Notes: generated by a model not told the origin, from the letters alone. DNA of 14,885 nt from Thermotoga sp. 4484_232 (GCA_002084985.1 MZGO01000008.1:1-14885), one strand, 5' to 3'. Positions 1-6,394 are shown, counted from the stretch's first letter. Made by a program: numbers and translations.

Positions 1-108
1 AGAACGCCCCCAGTTACAGTTCACGATGGTGCTAGAGCCATAGAAATAGTGGATGCGTGTTACAAGTCAGTGGAGAGAGGAGATCCTCACGTGTTTTTCG
101 GGAGGTGA
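1..108 (+). CDS. Gfo/Idh/MocA-family oxidoreductase, C-terminal end (partial)
   Basis: Frame 1 is open from the first base and stops with TGA at 106-108, giving the last 35 residues of a gene that begins outside the window. The ending reads PPVTVHDGARAIEIVDACYKS, then SVERGDPHVFFGR. The VHDGxxAIxIVxACYxS pattern is what I expect at the C-terminus of NAD(P)-dependent Gfo/Idh/MocA dehydrogenases such as inositol 2-dehydrogenase. The stop lies 6 nt before the next start, and the downstream ribosome site overlaps its last codons, so the two genes are translationally linked. The family call rests on a short tail and the operon context; the substrate is not readable from this fragment. A cyclitol dehydrogenase role (IolG-like) is inference from the neighbours. 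Confidence 0.66.
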   Translation, partial: RTPPVTVHDGARAIEIVDACYKSVERGDPHVFFGR

Positions 109-114
109 TAAGGG

Positions 115-1083
115 ATGGGAAAATGGAAGATTCCACCTGAAGGAGGACACATGGAAAAACCAACGGGAATTTACTACCAGACCATGACGATGAAGGAGAT
201 AAAGGAGAGACTGAAAAAATGTGATCTCATAATAATACCTGTTGGAAGTACCGAAAATCATGGCCCCAACGCTCCAACTGGAGAAGATACCTTCCTTGTG
301 ACGAGGATGGCAGAACAGGTTGCCTTGAAGACAGGGTGTACCGTTGCAGAACCCATATGGTACGGTTACCATCCGTATCATCATATAGGAATGCCAGGAA
401 CCGTTCCTGTAAAGGACGAAGCTTTCATAGATTATCTTGTAAGTGTTATAGCTGGTTTCTGGAACACGGGTTTCAGAAAGCAGATACTGCTCAACGGGCA
501 TGGTCAGGAGTTCGTCATACCGGTGGCTATACACAAATTTGCCAAGATTTTCCAGGTACCAGCGATAATAATAAATCTGAACTGGTACCACGCTATCCAG
601 GATAAATTCAAGACCAAAGAAGAAGGTGGGCCATACGAAACACCCTTCATTCACGCAGACGAAGTGGAAACTTCATGGAGTCTCGCACTGTTCCCAGAAT
701 TTGTTCATCAAGAATGGGCAGTCGATACTCAACCCCAGGGTTTCTTACCTGAAGGGCATATAGACAAAGCGGGGAATCTTCTCCACAGGCCCATAGCATG
801 GTACGGTCATGTTGGGGGAGGACCGATCGAAGTTTCAGCGTATCCAGAGGGAGTCGTGGGGAAAGCAACCCTTGCCGATGCGAGCAAAGCTAAAGAAGGA
901 GTGGAGGCTCTCCTCGATTACCTCGAGAAACTCGTCAGAGATATAATGGATAGATTCCCGCCAGGAAAACTCCCACCGATAGAGAAGATGACACAAAAGC
1001 CGAAAGAAGAAGTAGAGGCAGTGTTGAAGGAACCTTTATCTGAGGGGTGGAGAAACATATATACAATTGGAAATCTCTGGTGA
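115..1083 (+). CDS. Creatininase-family metal-dependent hydrolase (IolN-like)
   Basis: A 322-residue cytoplasmic protein of the creatininase/creatinine amidohydrolase superfamily. Visible metal-site motifs in order are VGSTENHGP (residues 43-51, with E47 and H49), GEDT (D58), LNGHGQE (126-132, with H129) and HADEVETS (180-187). These match the family's dinuclear metal centre. No signal peptide or membrane segment is seen. The start at 115 has GGAGGTGA six bases upstream; a second start at 151 also has AAGGAGG four bases upstream and would trim twelve residues, so the N-terminus is not settled. Family members open amide or ring C-N/C-C bonds. In Thermotoga inositol catabolism a creatininase homologue (IolN) is proposed to hydrolyse a diketo-inositol ring. 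With a dehydrogenase tail before it and an epimerase downstream, the same job here is plausible but inferred. Confidence 0.82.
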   Translation: MGKWKIPPEGGHMEKPTGIYYQTMTMKEIKERLKKCDLIIIPVGSTENHGPNAPTGEDTFLVTRMAEQVALKTGCTVAEPIWYGYHPYHHIGMPGTVPVKDEAFIDYLVSVIAGFWNTGFRKQILLNGHGQEFVIPVAIHKFAKIFQVPAIIINLNWYHAIQDKFKTKEEGGPYETPFIHADEVETSWSLALFPEFVHQEWAVDTQPQGFLPEGHIDKAGNLLHRPIAWYGHVGGGPIEVSAYPEGVVGKATLADASKAKEGVEALLDYLEKLVRDIMDRFPPGKLPPIEKMTQKPKEEVEAVLKEPLSEGWRNIYTIGNLW

Positions 1084-1088
1084 TGAAA

Positions 1089-1110
1089 ATCCGGCGCGCT
1101 CGCGCCGGAT
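1089..1110 (+). promoter_or_regulatory. Strong intercistronic hairpin before the binding-protein gene
   Basis: A perfect inverted repeat with 10-bp arms (ATCCGGCGCG and CGCGCCGGAT) and a 2-base loop, practically 8-9 bp with a 4-base loop, sits 5 nt after the creatininase stop and 25 nt before the next start. No U-run follows, so it is not a normal intrinsic terminator. Such hairpins often mark mRNA processing ends or protect the downstream message. Here it may help make the binding protein more abundant than the enzyme upstream. The hairpin is seen; the role is inferred. Confidence 0.6.
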
Positions 1111-1134
1111 AGTCCATCTGAGGGGGGATGCCTT

Positions 1135-2067
1135 ATGAGAAAGTTTTTCCTCGTGATACTTTTGATCGTCGCAATACTTGGATTTTCCAAGTACACGTTC
1201 TACCTGGTGTCCCATGGAGGTCCTGCAGATCCGTTCTGGGGAGTCGTCATGAAAGGTATGAAGGATGCGGCTGAGAAATACGGAGTTGAAGCGATCTACC
1301 TGGGTCCTGAGAAGTACTCATTGAAAGAATTCATCGACCTTGTGAACAGTGCCATCGCCAGAAAACCAGACGGTCTTATCGTCACGATAACAAATCCCGT
1401 TGCTCTTGATGAACCACTGAGAAAAGCTATAAAGATGGGAATACCTGTTGTCGCAATAAACGTACCGGACACAAGGCCTCCCGAAGAGGCTATACCCTAC
1501 CTCGTTTACGTTGGTATGGATGAGTATCTAGCTGGAGTCTATGCTGCAAGAAGGATGCTTCAGGAATTCACACCGAAGAGAGCCGTCGTTGCGATTCATG
1601 AGCCAGGCCATGCGGGATTGGAAGCAAGGGCCAAGGGTATCATAGACGTTCTTTCTAAGAAAAACATACCCGTTGAGAAACTGGACATAACCACAGATCC
1701 AACGAAGGCTCTGACAATAATGAAGAGCTACCTCATGAAGCATCCAGATACCGACGCGATATTCACTCTAGGGCCTCTTGGGGCACATCCTGCCATACAG
1801 CTAGTTGAAGAGGAAGGATTGGTGGGGAAAGTTAAGATAGGGGCTATAGACCTAACAACGAAGATAACGGATGCCATAAAGAAAGGGATCGTGATGTTCA
1901 CCATAGACCAGCAACAGTACCTTCAGGGATACCTTCCCGTTGTATTCCTGTACCTCTACAAAGAGTACGGTCTCATACCACATGAGAAGGTTCTAACAGG
2001 ACCTTCCATCGTCGATAAGTCCAACGTTGAAATCGTTGAGAAGACCGTGAAAATGGGATACAGATGA
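1135..2067 (+). CDS. CUT2-type sugar/polyol ABC transporter substrate-binding protein
   Basis: A 310-residue secreted binding protein of the ribose/LacI-like periplasmic fold (Peripla_BP_4). Residues 1-18 (MRKFFLVILLIVAILGFS) form a Sec signal without a lipobox cysteine. The mature part opens with a strand and HGGPADPFWGVVMKGMKDAA, the typical ribose-binding-protein beginning with aromatic residues that stack on sugar. AIARKPDGLIVTITNP, GIPVVAINVPD and VGMDEYLAGVYAARRM follow at the expected spacing. The start at 1135 is preceded by GAGGGGGGAT; another ATG eight bases upstream is in a different frame. The gene lies between two hairpins and heads a permease-ATPase pair. The neighbouring enzymes suggest a cyclitol or related polyol as ligand; the sequence alone does not fix it. 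Confidence 0.88.
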   Translation: MRKFFLVILLIVAILGFSKYTFYLVSHGGPADPFWGVVMKGMKDAAEKYGVEAIYLGPEKYSLKEFIDLVNSAIARKPDGLIVTITNPVALDEPLRKAIKMGIPVVAINVPDTRPPEEAIPYLVYVGMDEYLAGVYAARRMLQEFTPKRAVVAIHEPGHAGLEARAKGIIDVLSKKNIPVEKLDITTDPTKALTIMKSYLMKHPDTDAIFTLGPLGAHPAIQLVEEEGLVGKVKIGAIDLTTKITDAIKKGIVMFTIDQQQYLQGYLPVVFLYLYKEYGLIPHEKVLTGPSIVDKSNVEIVEKTVKMGYR

Positions 2068-2069
2068 AG

Positions 2070-2097
2070 AAAAGGGGGAGGCTCTCCTCCCCCTTTT
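2070..2097 (+). terminator. Terminator-like hairpin between binding protein and permease
   Basis: A 12-bp perfect stem (AAAAGGGGGAGG paired with CCTCCCCCTTTT, loop CTCT) begins two bases after the binding-protein stop; the U-run is inside the 3' arm and is short. The permease follows at once and has no visible promoter, so this is best read as a leaky terminator or 3' stabiliser. It would yield extra binding-protein mRNA compared with the membrane and ATPase subunits. The structure is seen; partial read-through is inferred. Confidence 0.62.
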
Positions 2098-2115
2098 AAA
2101 TCGGAGGGATTGCAA

Positions 2116-2919
2116 GTGGAGGCTGAAAAGATAGAGGCTGAAGGCTTCTTGATGAAGATACTGAGGCTCAAGGAGCTTGGTGCCATCGTTGGTGTGGGTG
2201 TTTTCTTCGTGCTTTTCATGTTCATATCGGAAAGATTTCTCAGTATTGAAAACCTAGCATCCACCTTCACAATGGCTTCAGAGCTTGGAATAGTTGCCAT
2301 TGGAATAACGATGCTGATGATCTCAGGTGAATTCGACCTTTCCGTTGGTTCGACTTACGCTGTTGTTCCCATGATAATGGCTATAATGATGAATCATGGT
2401 GTACCAAGCAGCAAAATTTTGAAGTTCTTCGGAGGGAGACTCGCAGGGGATTTGAGATACTCTGGTGCCTGGTTCATCGTTCTTGCCATCATTTTTGGCC
2501 TCATTCTTGAGAGAACGACCTATGGAAACTGGGTCTTTGCAACGGGAGGAAATCCTGGCGCCGCCAAAGCCCTGGGTATACCGACCGAGAGAGTGAAGCT
2601 TGTAAATTTCGTGATGAGCGGCCTTCTTGCTGGAATAGCCGGCATAACCACTTTTGGAAGGTTCAAAATTATAGATCCAACCCTTGGGCAGGGTATGGAA
2701 CTTGAAGCCATAGCTTCAGCAGTTATTGGAGGATCACTCTTAACAGGTGGTTACGGAAGTATCTTAGGAACTTTCATAGGTGCCTTCATGATAGGTATGG
2801 TGAGAAGTGGCCTTGTTCTTGCAGGCGCTCCCGCTTACTGGTACAGAGCTTTCATAGGAGTTATTCTCGTTATAGCAGCAATAATAAACGCGAGGATAAG
2901 AAAGAAGGTGGCGGGATGA
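2116..2919 (+). CDS. CUT2-type (RbsC-like) ABC transporter permease, unusually short
   Basis: An inner-membrane permease of the ribose/xylose branch (BPD_transp_2), about 267 residues. Family landmarks are the conserved ISGEFDLSVGS after the second membrane segment, FATGGNPGAAKALGI, the LVNFVMSGLLAGIAGI segment, and the loop-helix block beginning IASAVIGGSLLTGGYGS. The start chosen is GTG at 2116, seven bases after GGAGGG; a TTG at 2110 is also in frame but sits too close to that site. Only about seven hydrophobic segments are visible, and the protein is roughly 50 residues shorter than the 310-340 usual for the family. The missing part is the stretch after MNHGVPS, where a GLxNGxLVxxxxIPxFIxTLG-type block normally occurs. 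It ends in an ATGA overlap with the ATPase gene. It may be a natural short form or an in-frame deletion. Confidence 0.85.
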   Translation: MEAEKIEAEGFLMKILRLKELGAIVGVGVFFVLFMFISERFLSIENLASTFTMASELGIVAIGITMLMISGEFDLSVGSTYAVVPMIMAIMMNHGVPSSKILKFFGGRLAGDLRYSGAWFIVLAIIFGLILERTTYGNWVFATGGNPGAAKALGIPTERVKLVNFVMSGLLAGIAGITTFGRFKIIDPTLGQGMELEAIASAVIGGSLLTGGYGSILGTFIGAFMIGMVRSGLVLAGAPAYWYRAFIGVILVIAAIINARIRKKVAG

Positions 2920-3668
2920 GTGAATATCTTGTTGAGATGAGAGGAATAAAGAAGAGTTTTGGAAGAGTCCAAGCTTTAAAAGGTGTCGATTTTCATGTGA
3001 GAAAGCAGGAGATAGTGGGGCTTTTAGGAGATAACGGGGCTGGAAAATCAACGCTCATTAAGATTCTCGTTGGGTACCATCAACCAGATGAGGGAGAGAT
3101 ATATTTCGAGGGTAAAAGAGTTTTCTTCAAATCCCCCTGGGATTCCAGAAAAGTGGGAATAGAGACGGTTTACCAAGATCTTGCACTCGTCAATTTGATG
3201 CCCATCTGGAGAAATTTCTTCCTTGGAAGAGAGATCATCCGAAAAATCGGGCCTGTGAAAATTCTCGATGTTGGGAAGATGAAAAAAATCGCAAGGGAAG
3301 TCCTAAGGGACATTGGGATATTCATAAGATCAGCTGATGAGACGGTCGCGTTTCTCTCTGGGGGAGAAAGACAGGCAGTTGCGATAGCAAGAGCCATTCA
3401 CTTTGGTGCAAAACTTCTCATACTGGATGAGCCGACTGCTTCTCTTTCGGTTGGAGAGACGAGGAAAGTTCTCGAGCACATATTGGAAGCCAAAAAACGA
3501 GGAATTTCAGTGATATTCATAACCCACAACATATATCATGTTTACGAAGTGGCTGATAGATTGGTCCTTCTGGAAAAAGGTGAAAAGATCGGTGATTACG
3601 ATAAGAAAGATGTCACCCCTGAGAAAGTGATGGATATAATAGCTGCAGCAGCTGGGATTACCAAGTAA
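2916..3668 (+). CDS. CUT2-type ABC transporter ATPase, single nucleotide-binding domain
   Basis: A 250-residue cytoplasmic ATPase that powers the importer. Walker A is GDNGAGKST (38-46), the Q-loop glutamine is Q87 in VYQDLA, the signature is LSGGERQ (147-153), Walker B is LLILDEP (167-173), and the switch histidine is H204 in FITHN. All catalytic motifs are intact. Ribose-type ATPases such as RbsA are usually about 500 residues with two fused domains; this one has a single domain, as in the FrcA-type fructose and Thermotoga xylose systems, and would work as a homodimer. The ATG overlaps the permease stop by four bases (ATGA), which indicates coupled translation. Confidence 0.9.
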   Translation: MSEYLVEMRGIKKSFGRVQALKGVDFHVRKQEIVGLLGDNGAGKSTLIKILVGYHQPDEGEIYFEGKRVFFKSPWDSRKVGIETVYQDLALVNLMPIWRNFFLGREIIRKIGPVKILDVGKMKKIAREVLRDIGIFIRSADETVAFLSGGERQAVAIARAIHFGAKLLILDEPTASLSVGETRKVLEHILEAKKRGISVIFITHNIYHVYEVADRLVLLEKGEKIGDYDKKDVTPEKVMDIIAAAAGITK

Positions 3669-3680
3669 GGAGGTGGAGAA

Positions 3681-4490
3681 ATGAAGTACTCACTGGTTAT
3701 ATCGACAACAGATGCCTCCTTCGACGCACTCGCTTTCAAAGGTGATCTCATGAAAGGTGTCAAGATGGCGAGAGAGTTAGGGTATGACGCCGTCGAAATC
3801 GCGATAAGAGATCCCGAGAGTGTCGATGTGAAAACTTTGACGAGTCTTTTGGAAAAAGAGGCCATGAGAGTTTCGGCAATAGGTACAGGGCAAGCTTTCC
3901 TTGCGGATAAACTCAGTCTTTCAAGCTTGGATGAAGAGGTGAGAAAGAGAGCGATTGAAAGGTTGAAGAAACACATAGATTTTGCAAAGAGTGTAGGAGG
4001 GCATGTGATAATAGGTTTGATAAGAGGTTTTTTCGGAAAGGAGAGAGAAAAGGCCTACGGAAAACTCGTGGAGTCAGTTAGAGAGCTTTGCTCTTATGCC
4101 AAAGAAAAAGATGTTAAACTCGTTGTCGAACCTATAAACAGGTATGAGTGCGATAACATGAACACAGTTGAAGAAACATTAAAGTTTTTAGAAGATGTTA
4201 ATTGCCAGAATGTTGGACTCCTTCTGGACACCTTTCACATGAATATAGAAGAACCTGTGATAGAAGAGAGTATCAGGAAAGCTGGTGGTAGGTTGTATCA
4301 TTTCCACGTTGCAGACAGCAACAGATGGGCACCTGGATGTGGCCACATAGATTTCAAATCGATAATGAAGGTGTTGAAGGATATAAAGTACGATGGTTTC
4401 GTTTCCGTCGAGTGTTTACCCCTTCCAGGAGGCCCAGAGGAATCTGCAAGGATAGCTTTGAAAACTCTGAAAGGATGTGAAGGTGGTTGA
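3681..4490 (+). CDS. Sugar isomerase/epimerase, xylose isomerase-like TIM barrel (IolO-like)
   Basis: A 269-residue cytoplasmic TIM-barrel enzyme of the AP-endonuclease-2 / xylose isomerase-like superfamily. Expected metal and acid-base residues are at regular spacing: E150 in LVVEPINR, D183 in LLLDTFHM, H209 in YHFHVADSNR and E244 in VSVECLPLP. This is the Glu-Asp-His-Glu set of the D-tagatose 3-epimerase / D-psicose epimerase group. The HVADSNRWAPGCGHIDF block is also typical of ketose epimerases. A strong AAGGAGGTGGAG precedes the start and the stop is three bases from the regulator gene. In the Thermotoga inositol route an epimerase of this family (IolO) acts on a keto-aldonate; assignment to that step here is inference. 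Alternatives are a ketose 3-epimerase or a 2-keto-inositol dehydratase-like enzyme. Confidence 0.83.
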   Translation: MKYSLVISTTDASFDALAFKGDLMKGVKMARELGYDAVEIAIRDPESVDVKTLTSLLEKEAMRVSAIGTGQAFLADKLSLSSLDEEVRKRAIERLKKHIDFAKSVGGHVIIGLIRGFFGKEREKAYGKLVESVRELCSYAKEKDVKLVVEPINRYECDNMNTVEETLKFLEDVNCQNVGLLLDTFHMNIEEPVIEESIRKAGGRLYHFHVADSNRWAPGCGHIDFKSIMKVLKDIKYDGFVSVECLPLPGGPEESARIALKTLKGCEGG

Positions 4491-4493
4491 TCC

Positions 4494-5255
4494 ATGTTTG
4501 CAGAAGAAAGAAGGAGAAAGATCGTCGAATATCTGAGGGAAAGGGGAAAGATAACGGTAAAGGAGCTCTCAAGAGTATTCAAAACGAGCGAAGTGACTAT
4601 CAGGAAAGATTTGGAGATTCTGGAGAGCATAGGAGAGCTCATAAGGACTCATGGGGGAGCGATCCTTCCCCATGGAACCAGAGCCGAATGGGATTTTTTC
4701 AAGAAGATGTCACAACACAGGAAAGAGAAGGAAGAGATAGCGAAAAGAGCTGTTAGCCTTTTAAAAGAGGGAGAAACGATCATTCTAGATAGTGGGACGA
4801 CCCCTTATTACATAGCGAAAACCATAAAAGAATCTGGATTCGAGAGATTGACAATCGTCACAAACAACATATACATAGCAGAGTTGATACTTGAATCCAG
4901 AAACGAAGTGATACTCCTTGGTGGTTATATGAGAGAGCACAGTCTGTCACTCGTTGGGCCGTTCTCGGTGGAGCAGCTTGAAAAGATACATGTGGACAAG
5001 GCTTTCCTTGGAACAACGGGATTTTCAGAGAAGGGTTTCATGACACCCAGTATCGTCGAAGCGGAGGTTAAACACAAAATGGTTGAGATAGCAGAAGAAA
5101 CCTTCATCGTAACGGATTCCAGTAAATTCAAAAGGAAAGCCTTTGCTCTTTTTTGCACCCTGGATGAAGTTGATGGTGTCATAACCGATAGTATGGTTCC
5201 AAAGGAAACTGAAAGAATCCTTCTTGAAAGCGGTTTGAGAGTTTTTAAAGTATAG
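4494..5255 (+). CDS. DeoR-family transcriptional regulator
   Basis: A 253-residue repressor-type protein with the classic two-part DeoR layout. Residues 1-57 form the winged helix: RRRKIVEYLRERGKITVKEL, then FKTSEVTIRKDLEILESIG and the wing ending RTHGGA. Residues about 75-230 form the DeoRC effector domain, with IILDSGTTPYYIAK (phosphosugar-binding DxGTT), VTNNIYIAELI, LLGG, LGTTGFSEKGFMTP and TFIVTDSSKF. DeoR regulators usually sense a phosphorylated or keto-sugar intermediate of the pathway they control. Its position as the fifth complete-or-partial catabolic operon partner after the epimerase, with a 3-nt gap and AAGGTGG upstream, suggests that it controls this operon. Bacillus IolR is also of the DeoR family, which fits but does not prove an inositol role. 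Confidence 0.9.
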   Translation: MFAEERRRKIVEYLRERGKITVKELSRVFKTSEVTIRKDLEILESIGELIRTHGGAILPHGTRAEWDFFKKMSQHRKEKEEIAKRAVSLLKEGETIILDSGTTPYYIAKTIKESGFERLTIVTNNIYIAELILESRNEVILLGGYMREHSLSLVGPFSVEQLEKIHVDKAFLGTTGFSEKGFMTPSIVEAEVKHKMVEIAEETFIVTDSSKFKRKAFALFCTLDEVDGVITDSMVPKETERILLESGLRVFKV

Positions 5256-5278
5256 ATTAAATGTAGAGGAGGAATAAC

Positions 5279-5593
5279 ATGGCTGAATTCATGAATCCTT
5301 TCAGTGGAAAGGTTCCTGAAAGAAAGCTCACGAAAGAAGAGCTAATAAGAGCTATAAGGATGGATCTTGCCGCTGAAGAAGAGGCGGTTCACGTTTACAT
5401 GGCACATGCGGAAGCAACCGACGATCCTCTCGTCAAAAAGGTCCTGATGGATATAGCCAACGAAGAAAAAGTGCACGCAGGAGAATTCCTGAGACTTCTG
5501 CAGATACTAACAGGAGATGAAGACGAATACCTGAGAAAGGGTGCGGAAGAAGTCGATGAAATGGCAAAGGAGCTGAAGAAAGAGAAGGAATGA
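5279..5593 (+). CDS. Small ferritin-like protein (encapsulin-cargo ferritin type)
   Basis: A 104-residue, mostly helical, acidic protein. Two helices carry the half-ferritin metal motif: DLAAEEEAVHVYMAHAEA (residues 30-46, with E33-E35 and H38) and DIANEEKVHAGEF (58-70, with E62/E63 and H66, an ExxH). This layout resembles encapsulated ferritin-like proteins and the rubrerythrin-like group, where subunits pair to build a four-helix iron site. Those proteins oxidise Fe(II) and load encapsulin shells. No encapsulin gene is present in the window, and the C-terminus (ELKKEKE) lacks the Gly/Leu-rich cargo-loading tail. The start has GAGGAGG six bases upstream. It follows the regulator by 23 nt with no clear promoter. 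No terminator is visible downstream, where rearranged DNA begins. Iron binding is inferred from the motifs. Confidence 0.75.
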   Translation: MAEFMNPFSGKVPERKLTKEELIRAIRMDLAAEEEAVHVYMAHAEATDDPLVKKVLMDIANEEKVHAGEFLRLLQILTGDEDEYLRKGAEEVDEMAKELKKEKE

Positions 5594-5603
5594 TCATATA
5601 GCT

Positions 5604-5745
5604 GATTTATCCTTATATCGACTGATAGGCTCGCCAGCATGTAAGCCTCCTCAAAGGACAGATTCGGTTTCTCTTTGAGCAGCAGCACAGCTTCTCTCGT
5701 GACAACTCTCAAAGCTTCTTCCACCTTCCCCATCACCCATGACCG
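5604..5745 (-). pseudogene. Acetamidase/formamidase gene, C-terminal fragment
   Basis: On the minus strand this stretch reads RSWVMGKVEEALRVVTRE, then LLLKEKPNLSFEEAYMLASL and SVDIRINQL. The pattern of an AL helix, then LSxEEAYxLxSxxxDxRIxQ, is the C-terminal signature of the acetamidase/formamidase (FmdA_AmdA) family. Resemblance stops abruptly after INQL near 5604, where the usual VD...PK ending is replaced by unrelated codons running into the antisense of the ferritin-like gene. It also stops upstream at about 5745, where TnpB-end DNA begins. Both ends are therefore missing, and only about 47 residues of a normally roughly 300-residue enzyme remain. No ribosome site is seen. I read it as a non-functional scrap left by rearrangement. 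Confidence 0.55.
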
Positions 5746-5746
5746 C

Positions 5747-5827
5747 GCTTGTCAGCTGCACCGGGCTGAAGCCTCGGAGCTTGCTCAACCCTCCCGATGG
5801 AGAGGAGCATCAGGCTGGCTGACAAGC
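5747..5827 (-). ncRNA. Omega-RNA-like (reRNA) structure at the tnpB 3' end
   Basis: Read on the minus strand, a perfect 10-base pair of arms (GCTTGTCAGC at 5827-5818 and GCTGACAAGC at 5756-5747) encloses two further hairpins. One is TGCTC...GAGCA with an inner CTCTC/GGGAG stem; the other is CCGAGGCTTCAGCCCGG, which folds back on itself. The structure begins inside the last 14 codons of tnpB and ends just past its stop. This is where TnpB guide RNAs lie in IS200/IS605 elements, with the guide taken from DNA beyond the element end. The folding is visible; its identity as an omega-RNA is inferred from position and shape. Confidence 0.45.
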
Positions 5828-6231
5828 AGCCCCTTGAGGCTCTCTTCCCGGGTCTTTGACAGAACTCTGAGCGCTATATTGATCGCCCCAACAATGTCTG
5901 CTTGCTCTCCGTATCCACAGTTCTGGCAAACGAATTTCTCTCCGTGGCTGGGACGATTGTCTTTTGAAATAAAACCACAGACAGGGCATGTTTGAGAAGT
6001 GTAACTTGGATTAACATACTCGGCAGTGACACCACAGTACAACCTCGCTTTGCACTCTATCTTTTTCTGGAGCGATGCGAAAGGCCACTGCTCTGCCTGA
6101 CGTCTTGCTTCTTTGTCTTTGTCACGGTAGGTAATACGGTTGGAGCGAATTTGAGTTAGATCTTCAAGAACAAACTTTGCCTGAGGATGAGATTGAACGA
6201 AGACGTTGTTTTTGTCCTTTGGAAACATCAA
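5785..6231 (-). pseudogene. TnpB (IS200/IS605 OrfB), 5'-truncated remnant
   Basis: About 148 codons corresponding to the C-terminal part of the RNA-guided nuclease TnpB, which is normally about 370-430 residues. Visible are the second RuvC acidic motif KFVLEDLTQIR (E23), the helix RRQAEQWPFASLQKK, YTSQTCPVCG (C82, C85), VCQNCGYG (C102, C105) forming the zinc ribbon, and ADIVGAINIA with the third RuvC Asp (D112). The N-terminal RNA/DNA recognition part and the first RuvC Asp are absent. The region before about codon 14 does not look like TnpB, and the only starts are TTG/ATG without a Shine-Dalgarno site. It cannot cut DNA as it stands. The last codons lie within the conserved right-end structure. 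Confidence 0.85.
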
Positions 6232-6303
6232 GTTTGAATCGAAGCATTAGCGTCAATTGCATTTTCAATCACATTAGATTGTTTGATTGAAATTAAAGTT
6301 CAA

Positions 6304-6351
6304 CAGCCGTCCTTCCTCTCCTCGACAAATCTCGGAGCTTCCGGGCGGCTG
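6304..6351. repeat. Hairpin with CAGCCG/CGGCTG arms in remnant DNA
   Basis: Outer arms CAGCCG (6304-6309) and CGGCTG (6346-6351) enclose a smaller TCTCC/GGAG stem. The 3' part carries CTCGGAGCTT (6331-6340), identical to a word in the tnpB right-end structure. It may be the left end of the decayed element or a fragment of a related copy. The flanking 6232-6303 is AT-rich, with a CAATCA/TGATTG inverted repeat at 6266-6289 and no recognisable gene. Confidence 0.4.
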
Positions 6352-6366
6352 AAAAGGGGTATGGTG

Positions 6367-6394
6367 AAAAAAAACGGCACCGAATCCGGTGCCG
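6367..6394 (-). terminator. Intrinsic terminator of the PKD-like lipoprotein gene
   Basis: On the minus strand an 8-bp stem CGGCACCG/CGGTGCCG with a GATT loop is followed directly by eight T's. It lies 20 bases after the stop of the lipoprotein gene, a textbook factor-independent terminator. It also insulates that gene from the transposon remnant. Confidence 0.88.

Larger units (their letters stand above)
5747..6351 (-). mobile_element. Decayed IS200/IS605-type element (TnpB-only remnant)
   Basis: Approximate span from the right-end inverted repeat (5747-5827) through the truncated tnpB to a second hairpin (6304-6351). No TnpA (Y1 HUH transposase) is present. Both hairpin zones carry the same ten-base word CTCGGAGCTT in the same direction (5773-5782 and 6331-6340). 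The boundaries are estimates; the left limit of the element is the least certain. Confidence 0.5.

Noticed and set aside
1089..1110. An intrinsic terminator after the creatininase gene.
   Set aside because: No T-run follows the stem, so it is reported as a regulatory or stability hairpin instead.
5395..5736. A 113-residue minus-strand open frame as a real gene.
   Set aside because: Only its first half resembles acetamidase; the rest is antisense to the ferritin-like gene, so it is reported as a fragment.
5785..6231. A TldR-type, nuclease-dead TnpB repressor.
   Set aside because: Those keep near full length; here the N-terminal RNA/DNA-binding part is gone, so truncation and decay explain it better.
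6266..6310. A possible CRISPR repeat (TTTCAATC-like word in AT-rich DNA).
   Set aside because: Only one copy is present, with no spacer-repeat periodicity and no cas genes.
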